A stretch of 64,000 bases of DNA from JACVRW01 sp963765135 (GCA_963765135.1 CAVXUX010000002.1:1133159-1197158); one strand, 5' to 3'; numbered from the stretch's first letter, positions 44,301-53,611 are shown. The notes: generated by a model from the sequence alone, not told the origin. Numbers and translations: made by a program.

Positions 44301-45529
44301 GACTCCCTTTCGATCGGGCAGGACATGCAGCGCGGTCCGCCGCGGCCACGTCCGAGCTCGGCGCCGGCGATCGTGATGACCTCGATGCCCCCGCGGCGTA
44401 GGCGAGTGTTCGTGTCGACGTTGCGCTCGTAGGCGACGACGACACCGGGCGCGATGGCGAGGACGTTGTTGCCGTCGTCCCACTGCTCGCGCTCGGCCTC
44501 GTACTCGTCGCCACCGGTCTCGAACAGGCGCAGCTCCGGAACGTCGAGCGCGTCGGCGATCGCGGCGAAGAGGTCATCCTCGGGCTCCGCGGCGACGTCG
44601 TCCCGCCCTGGCGTGAGGCTGAACCCGACCAGTTCGTCGCGGATCTCGGGATAGATCGTGAACGCGTCGCGATCGACCTGGGTCATCACGCTGTCCAGGT
44701 GCATGCTCGACCGCTGCGCGGGCATCGAGACCGCGAGGACGCGGTCGGCTGCACCCGCCGCGAACAGCCTGCGGGCGAGCAGCTCTACGCCGGCCGGGCG
44801 GGTTCGCTCGCCCATGCCGATGAGCACGCAGCCGTTGCCGATGACGAGGACGTCGCCGCCCTCCAGCTGTGCCGGGCCGCCGAGCCGGTCGCTCCAGGTC
44901 TCGTGCTCCACGCCGGCGAACACTGGGTGGTGGCGGTAGATCGCGTCCAGGTGGACCGCCTCGCGGCGGCGCGCCGGCTTCGCCATTTCGTGCACTGTCA
45001 CTCCGCCGTACACCCACGCCGACGTGTCCCGCGTGAAGAGATGGTTGGGGAGCGGCGCGAGCACGAAGCCGTCGAGCGCTGGGGCCTGCGCGGTCAGTGA
45101 GCTGCTCTCAAAGGGCAGCTCGTGGTAGGCGATGCCGCCGATCAGCCGCTCCGCCAGCTCCGCGCCGGGGAGCGAGCGAAGCCACTCGTCGACCACCGGC
45201 CCGAGCGAGGGCCCGAGAGTCGCCTGGTGCGTGGTGCGCTGGAGCACGAGGTTGCGCGCCTCGGGGATGTCGAGCGTCTCTCCGAGTAACTCGTGCAGGT
45301 ACAGGACCTCGACATCACGCTCGGCGAGCGCGTCCGCGAAGGCGTCGTGCTCCTGGCGTGCTCGCTTGACCCAGAGCACGTCATCGAAGAGGAGCTCGTC
45401 CTTGTTGCGTGGGGTGAGCCGCTTCAGCTCGAGGTCCGGCCGGTGCAGGATGACTCGCCGGAGACGCCCGACCTCCGAGCCCACATGGAGACGAGTCCGC
45501 GTGGCCGGCGTAGCCGGAAGCGCGCTCAT
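44297..45529 (-). CDS. arcA: arginine deiminase
   Basis: A 410-residue enzyme hydrolysing arginine to citrulline and ammonia. The guanidino-modifying-enzyme motifs are visible: PNHLFTRDTSAWVYGG, LEGGDVLVIGNGCVLIG, SSMHLDSVMTQVDRDAF (active-site His) and the terminal catalytic cysteine in GGPRCMSCPIERES. ATG 45529 overlaps the antiporter stop by 4 bp. It provides ammonia (acid protection) and feeds substrate-level ATP formation. Confidence 0.9.
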   Translation of the reverse strand: MSALPATPATRTRLHVGSEVGRLRRVILHRPDLELKRLTPRNKDELLFDDVLWVKRARQEHDAFADALAERDVEVLYLHELLGETLDIPEARNLVLQRTTHQATLGPSLGPVVDEWLRSLPGAELAERLIGGIAYHELPFESSSLTAQAPALDGFVLAPLPNHLFTRDTSAWVYGGVTVHEMAKPARRREAVHLDAIYRHHPVFAGVEHETWSDRLGGPAQLEGGDVLVIGNGCVLIGMGERTRPAGVELLARRLFAAGAADRVLAVSMPAQRSSMHLDSVMTQVDRDAFTIYPEIRDELVGFSLTPGRDDVAAEPEDDLFAAIADALDVPELRLFETGGDEYEAEREQWDDGNNVLAIAPGVVVAYERNVDTNTRLRRGGIEVITIAGAELGRGRGGPRCMSCPIERES

Positions 45530-46911
45530 CGCGCGCTCCCCGCCAGCTCGAGCTCGGCCTGGGGGGCGGGCAGCTCAGGCGCAGGCGCCGTCGGGCGCTG
45601 TCGTGCCTGCCACCACTTCATCGCGACGTAGATCGGGATGCCGGCGAGCAGCAGCACGAATCCCTTGGCGATGATGTCCTTGCCGGAGCCGGTGATCGCC
45701 CAGACCGAGTAGCCGAACGCGAGCGCCGCGATTGCGACGTCGCGCACGAAGTTCCGGCGGTCGAACAGCTCGGGCTCCGTGAGGTACAGGTGAGCCTGCG
45801 CGGCGGCGCTGTACGCGTACGGCACGAGCGTCGTGAGCGTGGCCAGCAGGATGATGAATGTGAACGCGTCGACCAGGCCTTGCGTGTAGTTCATGAGCAT
45901 CAGCCCGGAGACGAGCACCGACGACACGACCAGCCCGAACACGGGGGTCTTCCGCTCGCCGTGGACCTTGGCGAAGGGTGCGGGGAAGAGCCCGTCCTCG
46001 GCCGCTGCGAGCGGCACGCGTGCCTGCAGCATGATCCAGCCGTTCAGCGCTCCGAACGTCGCGACCATCGCGACGAGCGCGATGACCTTGTCCCAGCCGC
46101 CGCCGAACATGCTGCCTGCCGCCAGCGCGAAGGGGCTCGACGAGGAGGCGAGTTGCTCCGCCGGCACGACGCCCATGACTGCGACGGTCGTGAGGATGTA
46201 GACGAGCGTCGCGGCCAGCGTGCCGATGATGGTCGCGCGCGGGATCGTGCGTTCCGGGTCCTTGACCTCGCCCGCCGCGACCGTCGCCGACTCGAGGCCG
46301 ATGAAGGCCCACAGGGTCAGGGGCGCTGCCGCGGAGATGGCGCTCCAGGTGCCGTGTGGAGCGAACGGCGTGAGGTTGTCGCCGTCGATGAAGAAGAGGC
46401 CGACGACGCCGATGATCGCGAGCGGCACGAACTTCACGATCGTGGTCACGACCTGGACGGCGCCGGTCTCGCGGGCGCCGGCGATGTTGACGAGCGTCAG
46501 CAGCCAGATGACCGCGATGCCAACGAGCGCGGCGAGCAGGTTGTTCGATCCGAGGTCGCCCCAGAACACGGCGAGATAGCCGACGAAAGCGACCGCGATC
46601 GCGGCGTTGCCGGCCCAGGCGGCGATCCAGTAGCCCCAGGCGGTCTGGAAGCCGATGAAGTCTCCGAACGCCCGGCGCGAGTACGCGTACGGCCCGCCCG
46701 TCCGAGGGAACGTTCGCCCGAGCCGTGCGAAGACGAGCGCGAGCAGCATCGCGCCGATTCCTGTGAACAGCCACCCGATGATTGAAACCGGGCCAGCGAC
46801 GGACGCCAGCGAGGCGGGCAGCAGGAAGACGCCGGACCCGACCATGTTCCCGACCACCAGGGCTGTGGCCATGGTGAGTCCCATCGTGCGCTTGAGGTTC
46901 TTGTCAGCCAT
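45526..46911 (-). CDS. APC-family amino acid antiporter (likely arginine/ornithine exchanger)
   Basis: A 461-residue membrane protein with twelve predicted helices and the APC helix-1 motif TALVVGNMVGSGVFLLPASL, followed by AFIGLESATVAAGEVKDPER in the middle. It resembles basic amino acid antiporters such as ArcD/AdiC. It is the first gene of the arc operon, so arginine/ornithine exchange is the likely role. ATG 46911 overlaps one of two direct repeats containing the palindrome TGCCGGCA. Confidence 0.82.
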   Translation of the reverse strand: MADKNLKRTMGLTMATALVVGNMVGSGVFLLPASLASVAGPVSIIGWLFTGIGAMLLALVFARLGRTFPRTGGPYAYSRRAFGDFIGFQTAWGYWIAAWAGNAAIAVAFVGYLAVFWGDLGSNNLLAALVGIAVIWLLTLVNIAGARETGAVQVVTTIVKFVPLAIIGVVGLFFIDGDNLTPFAPHGTWSAISAAAPLTLWAFIGLESATVAAGEVKDPERTIPRATIIGTLAATLVYILTTVAVMGVVPAEQLASSSSPFALAAGSMFGGGWDKVIALVAMVATFGALNGWIMLQARVPLAAAEDGLFPAPFAKVHGERKTPVFGLVVSSVLVSGLMLMNYTQGLVDAFTFIILLATLTTLVPYAYSAAAQAHLYLTEPELFDRRNFVRDVAIAALAFGYSVWAITGSGKDIIAKGFVLLLAGIPIYVAMKWWQARQRPTAPAPELPAPQAELELAGSAR

Positions 46912-46947
46912 GCCGGCATCGTCGTTTGATGGGGTCCTGCCGGCATC
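46911..46947. promoter_or_regulatory. duplicated TGCCGGCA palindrome upstream of the arc operon
   Basis: GATGCCGGCA (minus strand) occurs twice, starting 27 bp apart; the first copy overlaps the antiporter start codon and the second lies just upstream. Each contains the 8-bp palindrome TGCCGGCA (46911-46918 and 46938-46945). Paired palindromes near three helical turns apart at a promoter suggest an operator. Confidence 0.4.
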
Positions 46948-47041
46948 CGCCGTGCGCCGCTGACTCCCTCCGTAGTTCCCCGCGACGGATGCGCGGGCGC
47001 TTCCCGATGCGGCCGGGCGGCGGAAGGGCGACGCTCACCGC

Positions 47042-47815
47042 ATGCATACGACCGCTCAGCACCCCGCCGCGTCGCTCGCAGAGAATGGAGGCCCCGGCCC
47101 CGTCGTCCGTGGCCATGAGTTGACCCGCCGCTTCGGTGAGGGTGCCGGCGCAGTCGACGCGCTACGCGGAGTGAGCGTCGACTTCGCGCGCGGCAGCTTC
47201 ACGGCGATCATGGGCCCGTCCGGCTCGGGAAAGTCGACCCTCATGCACATCCTCGCCGGGCTGGACAAGCCGACCAGCGGCTGGGTCGAGATCGCCGGCA
47301 CGCGCCTCGACAAACTCTCCGATCGCGAGCTCACGCTGCTGCGGCGCGAGCAGGTCGGCTTCATCTTCCAGAGCTACAACCTGCTTCCGGTTCTCAACGC
47401 GGAGCAGAACATCCTCCTTCCGGTCAGGATCGGCGGCGACGAGCCGGACCGCGCCTGGCTCGACACGCTCGTTGACACCGTCGGCCTCGGGGACCGCCGG
47501 ACCCACCGGCCGAACGAGCTCTCCGGCGGTCAGGCTCAGCGGGTTGCCGTGGCGCGCGCGCTCATTACTCGCCCCGCCGTCGTGTTCGCCGACGAGCCCA
47601 CGGGGAACCTCGATTCGAACGCGAGCCGCGATGTCCTCGAGCTCCTGCGCCGAGCGGTGGACGAGTTCGGCCAGACGATCGTGATGGTCACGCACGACGC
47701 CAGCGCCGCGGCGATCGCCGACGCGGTGCTCTTCCTTGCGGACGGCCGGTTCGTGGATCGCCTTACGCGCCCCTCGCAGGACGAGATCCTCGATCACCTG
47801 AAGGAGCTGTCGTGA
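47042..47815 (+). CDS. ABC transporter ATP-binding protein (MacB/LolD type)
   Basis: A 257-residue ATPase: Walker A IMGPSGSGKSTLMHILAGLD, Q-loop QVGFIFQSYNLLPVLNAEQN, signature LSGGQAQRVAVARALI, Walker B VVFADEPTGNLDSNAS and H-loop VTHDASAAAIAD. The ADEPTGNLD form is typical of MacB/LolD mechanotransmission ATPases, which pair with FtsX-like permeases. The next gene is that permease, overlapping by 4 bp (GTGA). ATG 47042 is preceded by a 130-bp divergent region shared with the arc operon. Confidence 0.88.
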   Translation: MHTTAQHPAASLAENGGPGPVVRGHELTRRFGEGAGAVDALRGVSVDFARGSFTAIMGPSGSGKSTLMHILAGLDKPTSGWVEIAGTRLDKLSDRELTLLRREQVGFIFQSYNLLPVLNAEQNILLPVRIGGDEPDRAWLDTLVDTVGLGDRRTHRPNELSGGQAQRVAVARALITRPAVVFADEPTGNLDSNASRDVLELLRRAVDEFGQTIVMVTHDASAAAIADAVLFLADGRFVDRLTRPSQDEILDHLKELS

Positions 47816-50365
47816 TCGGCATTGCGCTGCGGGGCCTGGCGGACCGCAAGCTCCGCTCGGCGCTTACCGCGATCGCCGTCCTGCTCGGGGTCGCGATGAT
47901 CGCTGGCACCTATGTCCTGACCGATCAGATCCGCAGCGGGTTCAGCGAGCTGACGCACACCACGTATGGCGGTGTGGACGTCGAGGTCGCCCCGAAGGAG
48001 TCGTTCACCAGTCAGTTCAGCGCCGCTAAGCCGCTCAGCGAGCGGCTCGTGGACGAGATCCGGAACCGTCCCGGGCGTCGCGAAAGCCCAGGGGGATCTG
48101 TGGGCGTCCGGCGCCCTCGTCGTTGACGGGGAGCTGCAGAAGTCCACCGGCGGCGGCGGCACGATCATCGCGTCGGCTTCGGGCGAGCCCTTCAAGCCCG
48201 TCTCGAACGTGGACGGCCGGATGCCGGAGCGCTCGGGCGAGGTGGCACTCCTCCGCGAGACCGCCGAGAAGCACGGCCTGGAGCCCGGCGACACGCTCGG
48301 CATCGCCACCCGTAACGGGACCGAGCAGGTGATAGTCGTTGGCGAATACGACTTCGGTAGCGCGAACGCGGGCGGCACGGACGTCGTGTCGGCTCCGTTG
48401 GCCGACATCCAGCGCTGGTTCGACCGTGAGGGCAAGGTGACGACCATCAATGTCGCCGCCGAGGACGGCGTGTCCCCCGAGGCCCTCGTCCGAAGGGTGC
48501 GTGCCGCACTGCCAGCCGGACTGGATGTCCGCACAGGCGAGAAGGCGGCCGACGAGAACGCGGACGAGATCAGCGATCAGATCGGCAGCTTTCTGACGCC
48601 CGCCCTGCTCGCATTCGCCGGCGCGGCGCTGCTCGTGGGCGCCTTCATCATCTTCAACACGTTCACGATCACGGTCGCGGAGCGCACGCGCGAGTTCGCG
48701 GTGTTGCGCACCCTCGGCGCTACGCGAGGGCAGATCCTGGCAGCCGTGGCGATCGAGGCCCTCGTTATCGGCGCCGTGGCGTCCGGTCTGGGCCTCCTGC
48801 TGGGGCTGGGGTTCGCGAAGGTCCTTGCGTCCCTGTTCGAGGCCATCGGCCTGGGGCTCCCGACAGGCGGGCTGGAGCTGGCGCCGCGAACCATCGCGTT
48901 GTCTCTCGGCATCGGTATCGGTGTGACCCAGCTCGCCGCGCTGGGCCCGGCGCGCCGCGCGACGCGTGTTCCGCCGATCGCTGCGCTCCAGGGGAATGTC
49001 GAGCAGGGTCCGCGTCGCCGCTGGGCGCCTTGGATCGCCGGGGTCACTGCCGTGCTTGGCGTGGCGATGCTGGTCGCAGGGCTCTTCGCAGGCGGGCCGG
49101 CCGCCAGCCGGCTGTCGATGATGGCCGTGGGGGTCGTGCTGCTGTTCGTCGGCGTCGCACTCAGCGCGCGATGGTTCGTCCGGCCGCTTGCGGGGGCCGT
49201 CGGCTGGCCGCTCGAGCGCCTGTTCGCCGAGCCGGGCCTGCTCGCGCGCGAGAACGCGATGCGCAACCCCGGTCGCACCGCGACCACCGCCGCCGCGCTC
49301 ATGGTCGGCCTCGGGCTCGTCGTCTTCGTCGCGGTCTTCGCCAACGGGATCAAAGCGTCATTCGACAAGACGGTCGATCAGGTCGTCGGGGCCGACGTCG
49401 TCGTCCGCTCCGACACCATGCAACCGATTCCCGCGGGAGCCGACAACATCGTCCAGCGTTCGAGCGACATCTCAGTGAGCACGAGCGTGCTGATCGACCA
49501 GCTGAGGGTCAATGGCAGCAAGAGCTCCAGCACGGTCACCGACATCATGAACGGCGTCGCTCCGGCGAACTTCGCGCAGCTCTACCGGGCCGACTGGGTG
49601 GAGGGCGACGATTCCGTCGTCCACCGGCTGCGAGGCAACACCGCGCTCATCGAGGAGCAGTTCGCGAAGGCGCACGACGTCGGCGTAGGCGACTCGTACC
49701 GGATCGAGACGCCGTCCGGAGGCACGGCGCGCCTGCGCGTCCTCGGGATCTACCGCGACCCGCAGCTGCTGCAGGGCACGATTGTCCCGCAGGGCCTGTT
49801 CGCCCGAGTGTCCGCGGCCCGCGACCCCTGGATGATCTTCGCCGCCACGCGCGAGGGCGTCGAGGCTGATACGGCGAAGAAGCACCTGGCCGCCGCGCTC
49901 GCGGGCATTCCAACCGCCGCAGTCGAGTCGCAGGCGGACTACGCCGAGGCGATCAGCGGGCAGCTCGACAAGTTCGTCTACCTGCTCTACGCGCTGCTCG
50001 CCATGAGCGTCGTGATCTCGCTGTTCGGTATCGCGAACTCGCTCTTCCTATCGATCCACGAGCGCACCCGCGAGTTCGGGCTGCTGCGGGCGGTGGGCGC
50101 GACGAAGGCCCAGGTGAGGCGGATGGTCCGCTACGAGAGTGTCATCACCGCTGTGATCGGAGGGCTCCTCGGGACGGCAATCGGGATGCTGTTCGCCCTG
50201 CTCGTGACAAGCTCGCTCGACGACCTGGGACTCGGCTTCGACCCGCCACTCCGCCAGCTCGCCGTGTTCCTCGTTCTGGCAGTGATCGTCGGCGTCATCG
50301 CCGCCGTCGTGCCGGCCCGGCGCGGCGCGCGCCTGCAGGTCCTCGAGGCGCTCGGGGCGGAGTAG
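47812..50365 (+). CDS. FtsX-like ABC permease (duplicated core), one apparent +1 frameshift
   Basis: A permease of about 850 residues with two FtsX domains: an N-terminal helix (SALTAIAVLLGVAMIAGTYV), an extracytoplasmic domain, a helix bundle with ERTREFAVLRTLGATRGQIL, then a second copy of that arrangement with ERTREFGLLRAVGATKAQVR. An extra C near 48068 breaks the frame; without it the sequence reads IRNVPGVAKAQGDLWASGAL. It pairs with the ATPase upstream. Such systems move lipids, peptides or drugs from the outer leaflet or couple ATP hydrolysis to envelope enzymes. Confidence 0.84.
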
Positions 50366-50380
50366 CGCGCTCCCTGCGTC

Positions 50381-50935
50381 ATGTCGGCGCTAGATGACTT
50401 CCGCGGCAGCGTGCAGGCGTGGGGAGGACTCGTCGCGCGCCGTCGGCTGACGTCCCCAAAGGAGAACCTCGGGGCGTGGCTGACGTTTGCGGATGGCTCC
50501 TCGTCCTTCGTCTTCCGCGAGACGGCGGTGACCGAGGCGGCAACCACGGACCCCACACTGCTGGTCATCCAGTTCCGCCTCGCCGCACTCGGCGGCAACC
50601 AGCTGCTGCACGCCGCCTTCCGCCGCGAATGCGTCCTGCATACGCCCCTGTTCGCCGGCTTTCCCGGGTTCCGGTCGAAGCTGTGGATGGACGATGTCGA
50701 GACCGGCGTCTGCCACGGCGTCTACGAGTGGCAAGGCGGCGATCTCGCCCGGCACTATGCGGCGCGGATGGTGGCGCTGCTGGCGCCGTTCTCCAACGCG
50801 GGAACCGCGCGTCATCAGGTCGTGGAGGGCCTGCGGCGGGATGACTTCCTACTGCATCCGGAGGTGGCGCCGGCGAACGTCGAAGGCGATTGGTGGCGAC
50901 TCGCCGAGCCGATTACGCGCTCGCCAGCCGCCTGA
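50381..50935 (+). CDS. protein of unknown function (YdhR/ABM-like in part)
   Basis: A 184-residue protein starting MSALDDFRGSVQAWGGLVAR. The central stretch FAGFPGFRSKLWMDDVETGV, followed by CHGVYEWQGGDLARHYA, resembles the strand-helix pattern of dimeric alpha/beta-barrel proteins, where PGFxxKLW is a common turn. The C-terminal part (HQVVEGLRRDDFLLHPEVA) is seen in similar actinobacterial proteins of unknown role. It follows the ABC permease by 15 bp and is the last gene before att scar 3. Confidence 0.55.
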   Translation: MSALDDFRGSVQAWGGLVARRRLTSPKENLGAWLTFADGSSSFVFRETAVTEAATTDPTLLVIQFRLAALGGNQLLHAAFRRECVLHTPLFAGFPGFRSKLWMDDVETGVCHGVYEWQGGDLARHYAARMVALLAPFSNAGTARHQVVEGLRRDDFLLHPEVAPANVEGDWWRLAEPITRSPAA

Positions 50936-51361
50936 GGATCTCGACCATGGTCACATCGGTGGTTACGAACTGAGCGAAACTCAGCGACACGTGCGACCGC
51001 GCGAGTGCGCACGGAGAGCCAAGACCGGTCCAACGAACCCCACTGCCGCGAGTTGTTGGTCCCGGCGGTCGAGGGTTCGAGTCCCGTCGCTCACTCTCCT
51101 ACTACAGGGGGCTCGCAGGCGGCGCACGGGATCTCCGACCCGCCGCAGATCCTCGTTCTCCTCGGCGAGGGCCGCTCTCACGTAGCGCGCCCGAGAATCG
51201 AACGCCTGACAGTCTGTAGGCCCACAGAAGCACTTCGGTTCGGACGAACGAGAATCAGCCTGCAAAACCCGGCGTTTTCCTTGAAGCCGCCGACGATCAG
51301 CGGACCGCGAGTCCGGACTCAGTCCGACCGGATGCAGACGAACAAGGCGACTGCGACCACG
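50936..51361. other. gene-free region with degenerate tRNA-like fragments
   Basis: A plus-strand stretch at ~51058-51096 resembles a tRNA T-arm and 3' acceptor (GAGGGTTCGAGTCCCGTCGC), but the T-stem is imperfect. A minus-strand stretch at ~51187-51227 also has a TTCGATT T-loop. CCTGCAAA occurs at 51259, about 31 nt past the second fragment, the same offset as at the three tRNA-Gly scars. These are probably decayed attachment sites from other integrations. No coding region is seen. Confidence 0.4.
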
Positions 51362-51388
51362 AAAAAGACCTGCAAATGCAGGCCTTTT
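51362..51388 (-). terminator. hairpin with T-tail abutting the tRNA-Gly 3'-half, minus strand
   Basis: CCTGCA-AA-TGCAGG with flanking AAAAAG and CTTTT; on the minus strand the hairpin ends in a T-run directly after the tRNA fragment. The stem also contains the CCTGCAAA word, so it may double as an integrase-binding site. Confidence 0.6.
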
Positions 51389-51391
51389 CGA

Positions 51392-51437
51392 AGCGGCTGA
51401 TGGGATTCGAACCCACGACCTTCTGCATGGCAAGCAG
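51392..51437 (-). repeat. tRNA-Gly(GCC) 3'-half, putative attachment-site scar 3
   Basis: Same 46-nt extent and orientation as the copies at 23222 and 31865. It differs from them by a compensatory change in the T-stem (one A-T pair became T-A), so it derives from a functional but distinct tRNA-Gly sequence rather than from simple duplication of the other scars. CCTGCAAA begins at 51469 and CGGGGTT at 51537 to its right, 68 nt apart. The open frame reading GFEPTTFCMAS across it is an artefact. Confidence 0.75.
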
Positions 51438-51687
51438 GAGATATGTTTCCCGCTCGGCCTCAAAATTCCCTGCAAACGGCGGGTTTCTCGGATGTGGGTG
51501 TCGTCCTGCGATTCCCCGGCTTTCCCCGGGAGTTCACGGGGTTTTAGGCACCCAATGGGCACCCAGGCGCTGAGCCTCTGGCTGCCCCGGGCTGCTAGAT
51601 GGCGACGTCTCGGTTTGGCCAGGCCCTGTGCGGACGCGTTCGTAGAGCGTCCGGTGCCAGGTCTACATCGCCCCTCGAGGCCACCGC
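51438..51687. other. non-coding flank of att scar 3
   Basis: Carries the conserved words CCTGCAAA (51469) and CGGGGTT (51537). The stretch around 51545-51570 repeats GGCACCCA and GGGCACCCA. Nothing here has gene-like features up to the convergent end of the NDH-2 gene. Confidence 0.4.
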
Positions 51688-53055
51688 TTACTTCGTCGTG
51701 GCTGGGTTCTGACGAACATCCCTCGTGCCGCGAGTCTCGGGACCTCCGGCCAGTTCGGTGGTAGGGGTGTTCGTGATGAGCAGCGTCCCACGGCCGCGGG
51801 TGGCGAAGCTGATGAACCAGCGCATGAGGACGATCAGCCGGTTCTGGAAGCCGATGAGGTAGAAGAGGTGCACGACCAGCCAGGCGCGCCCAGGCGGGGA
51901 AGCCGCTCAGCCGGATGGCGTGGAGGTCGGCGACCGCGCGGGCGCGCCCGATCGTCGCGAGGTTGCCCTTGTCCAAGTAGCGGAACGGCCCGATTGGGTG
52001 GCCACTGAGGCGCGCACGAACTAGCTTGGCGGCGTAGCGACCTTGTTGCATCGCGACCGGCGCGACGCCGAGGAGCTCTTGGACGCCGCCGTCGCGGCTG
52101 CGTACGCGGACCATGTCGCCGAGCGCCAGCACCTCGGGGTGGCCGGGAAGGGTCAGGTCCGGCTCGACGGTCACCCTGCCGGCGCGGTCCACGTCCGCGC
52201 CGGACAGCTCGCCGAGTTGCGGCGCGCGAGTCTTGACGCCTCGACGCCCGCCGCCCAGATCGCGGTGCGCGTGGGGATGCGCTCGGTGGAGCCGTCGGGC
52301 GCCGCGACGGTGACGGACTCCTCGTCGATGTCGACGACAGTGCGCTGCAGCAGCGGCGTGACGCCGAGGGACTCGAGCGAGCGCGCGGCTTTGCTCGACA
52401 GCGACGGCGGGAAGCTCGTCAGCACGCGGTCGGAGGTCTCGATCAACAGGACCCGCGACTCGCCGGAGTCGATCGAGCGGAACTCGCCGCGCAGCGTGCC
52501 GCGGGCGAGCTCGCCGATCTGGCCGGCCATCTCGACGCCCGTCGGGCCGGCGCCGACGACCACGAAGGTGAGCAGCGCCCGGCGCCTGTCGGGATTCGGC
52601 TCGGTCTCGGCGGACTCGAACGCGCTCAGAAGGCGCGCACGCGTCGCCAGCGCGCTCTCGAGCGATTTGACCTCGGGGGCGTATCGGCTCCAGTCGTCGT
52701 GGCCGAAGTAGGAGTAGTGCGAGCCACCGGCGACGATCAGCGTGTCGTAGGGCAGCGAGGTCTCGGCGAGGTGGACCCGGCGGCCTTCGAGGTCGAAGCC
52801 CGTGACCTCGGCCATCAGCACGCGCACGTTGCGGTGGCGCCTGAAGATGGCGCGCAGGGGGTAGGCGACTTCGCCAGGCGACAGCGCGCCGGTCGCGACC
52901 TGGTAGGTGAGCGGCTGGAACAGGTGGAAGTTGCGCCGATCGACGATCGTCAGGTCGACCGAGGCGGTGGCCAGGTGCTTTGCGGCCTGCAGCCCGCCGA
53001 ACCCGCCGCCAATGACGACTACCCTGTGCCGGTGCGTTGGGCCGTCAGTGCTCAA
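51688..53055 (-). CDS. ndh: type II NADH dehydrogenase, two apparent frameshifts
   Basis: Membrane-associated NADH:quinone oxidoreductase of about 455 residues without proton pumping. The N-terminal FAD motif is VVVIGGGFGGLQAAKHLATA, the NADH-binding motif FVVVGAGPTGVEMAGQIGEL, and then LALGDMVRVRSRDGG near the FAD. The first break (about 52210) loses one base; the second (about 51897) has an extra C, after which PPGRAWLVVHLFYLIGFQNR resumes. The carboxy-terminal amphipathic region (NRLIVLMRWFISFATRGRG) is the membrane anchor. Net frame is preserved across the full span, which supports consensus errors rather than decay. Confidence 0.8.
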
Positions 53056-53085
53056 TGGCGTCGCTAGCGCAGTGAGCGGCTGGCA

Positions 53086-53141
53086 GGTCGCACCTCCGCG
53101 GCGAAGAGCTTCGGCTCTTCGCCGCTGAGAGCGGTGCGACC
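53086..53141. other. long stem-loop with UUCG tetraloop between cupin and ndh genes
   Basis: The inner perfect 12-bp stem is GCGGCGAAGAGC / GCTCTTCGCCGC, closed by a TTCG loop (53110-53113); the outer 8-bp stem is GGTCGCAC / GTGCGACC (53086-53093, 53134-53141), with small internal loops. There is no T-run on either side. It may end transcription of the upstream cupin gene, or act in the 5' leader of ndh. Confidence 0.6.
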
Positions 53142-53179
53142 CACCAGCTCCACTCGGGCGTCAACGTGTACAGCGGATG

Positions 53180-53611
53180 TCAGCTTGTGGGGGCGGGGCC
53201 GTGCAGCACGATCCCGAACCGCTCTGGGTCGGCGTCGCTCTCGTCGCGGGGCACGAGGAGGTACTCGGCACCCGCCGGCTCGAGTGTGACCAGCAGCCGC
53301 GCTTCGTCGCCGCGAACTGTCAGTCCATGCGGGACGTCCTTGGGGAGCGCCGCGTAGGACCCGGCTTCCACCTCGATCCGCTGGTCACCGACGAACGCGG
53401 TAATCGAGCCGTCGAGAACGTAGAGCGTCTCGTCCTCGCGGGTGTGGGTGTGGATGGGCGGCTCGTCGCCGGCGCGCAAGTGCCATTCCACGACCGCCCA
53501 GTCGCCGCCGGCTTGCTCACCCTCGAGCTTGAGCTCGGTGCTCGAGCCGCTGCCGCTGGTCACTGTGCGTCCCGCGCCGGGACCGGTGAGGACGGGGTTG
53601 TTTACGGACAT
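53180..53611 (-). CDS. cupin-domain protein
   Basis: A 143-residue single-domain cupin: motif 1 PPIHTHTREDETLYVLDGSI with the full HxH...E set, and motif 2 AGSYAALPKDVPHGL. Proteins of this type bind metal and small ligands or act as dioxygenases or isomerases. It is on the same strand as the TlpA-like gene upstream (48-bp gap) and the ndh gene downstream; the three could be a redox-related unit. Confidence 0.78.
   Translation of the reverse strand: MSVNNPVLTGPGAGRTVTSGSGSSTELKLEGEQAGGDWAVVEWHLRAGDEPPIHTHTREDETLYVLDGSITAFVGDQRIEVEAGSYAALPKDVPHGLTVRGDEARLLVTLEPAGAEYLLVPRDESDADPERFGIVLHGPAPTS

Noticed and set aside
51040..51230. Possible complete tRNA genes
   Set aside because: Only T-arm and acceptor-like parts can be folded, with mismatched stems and no D-arm; they are better described as decayed fragments.
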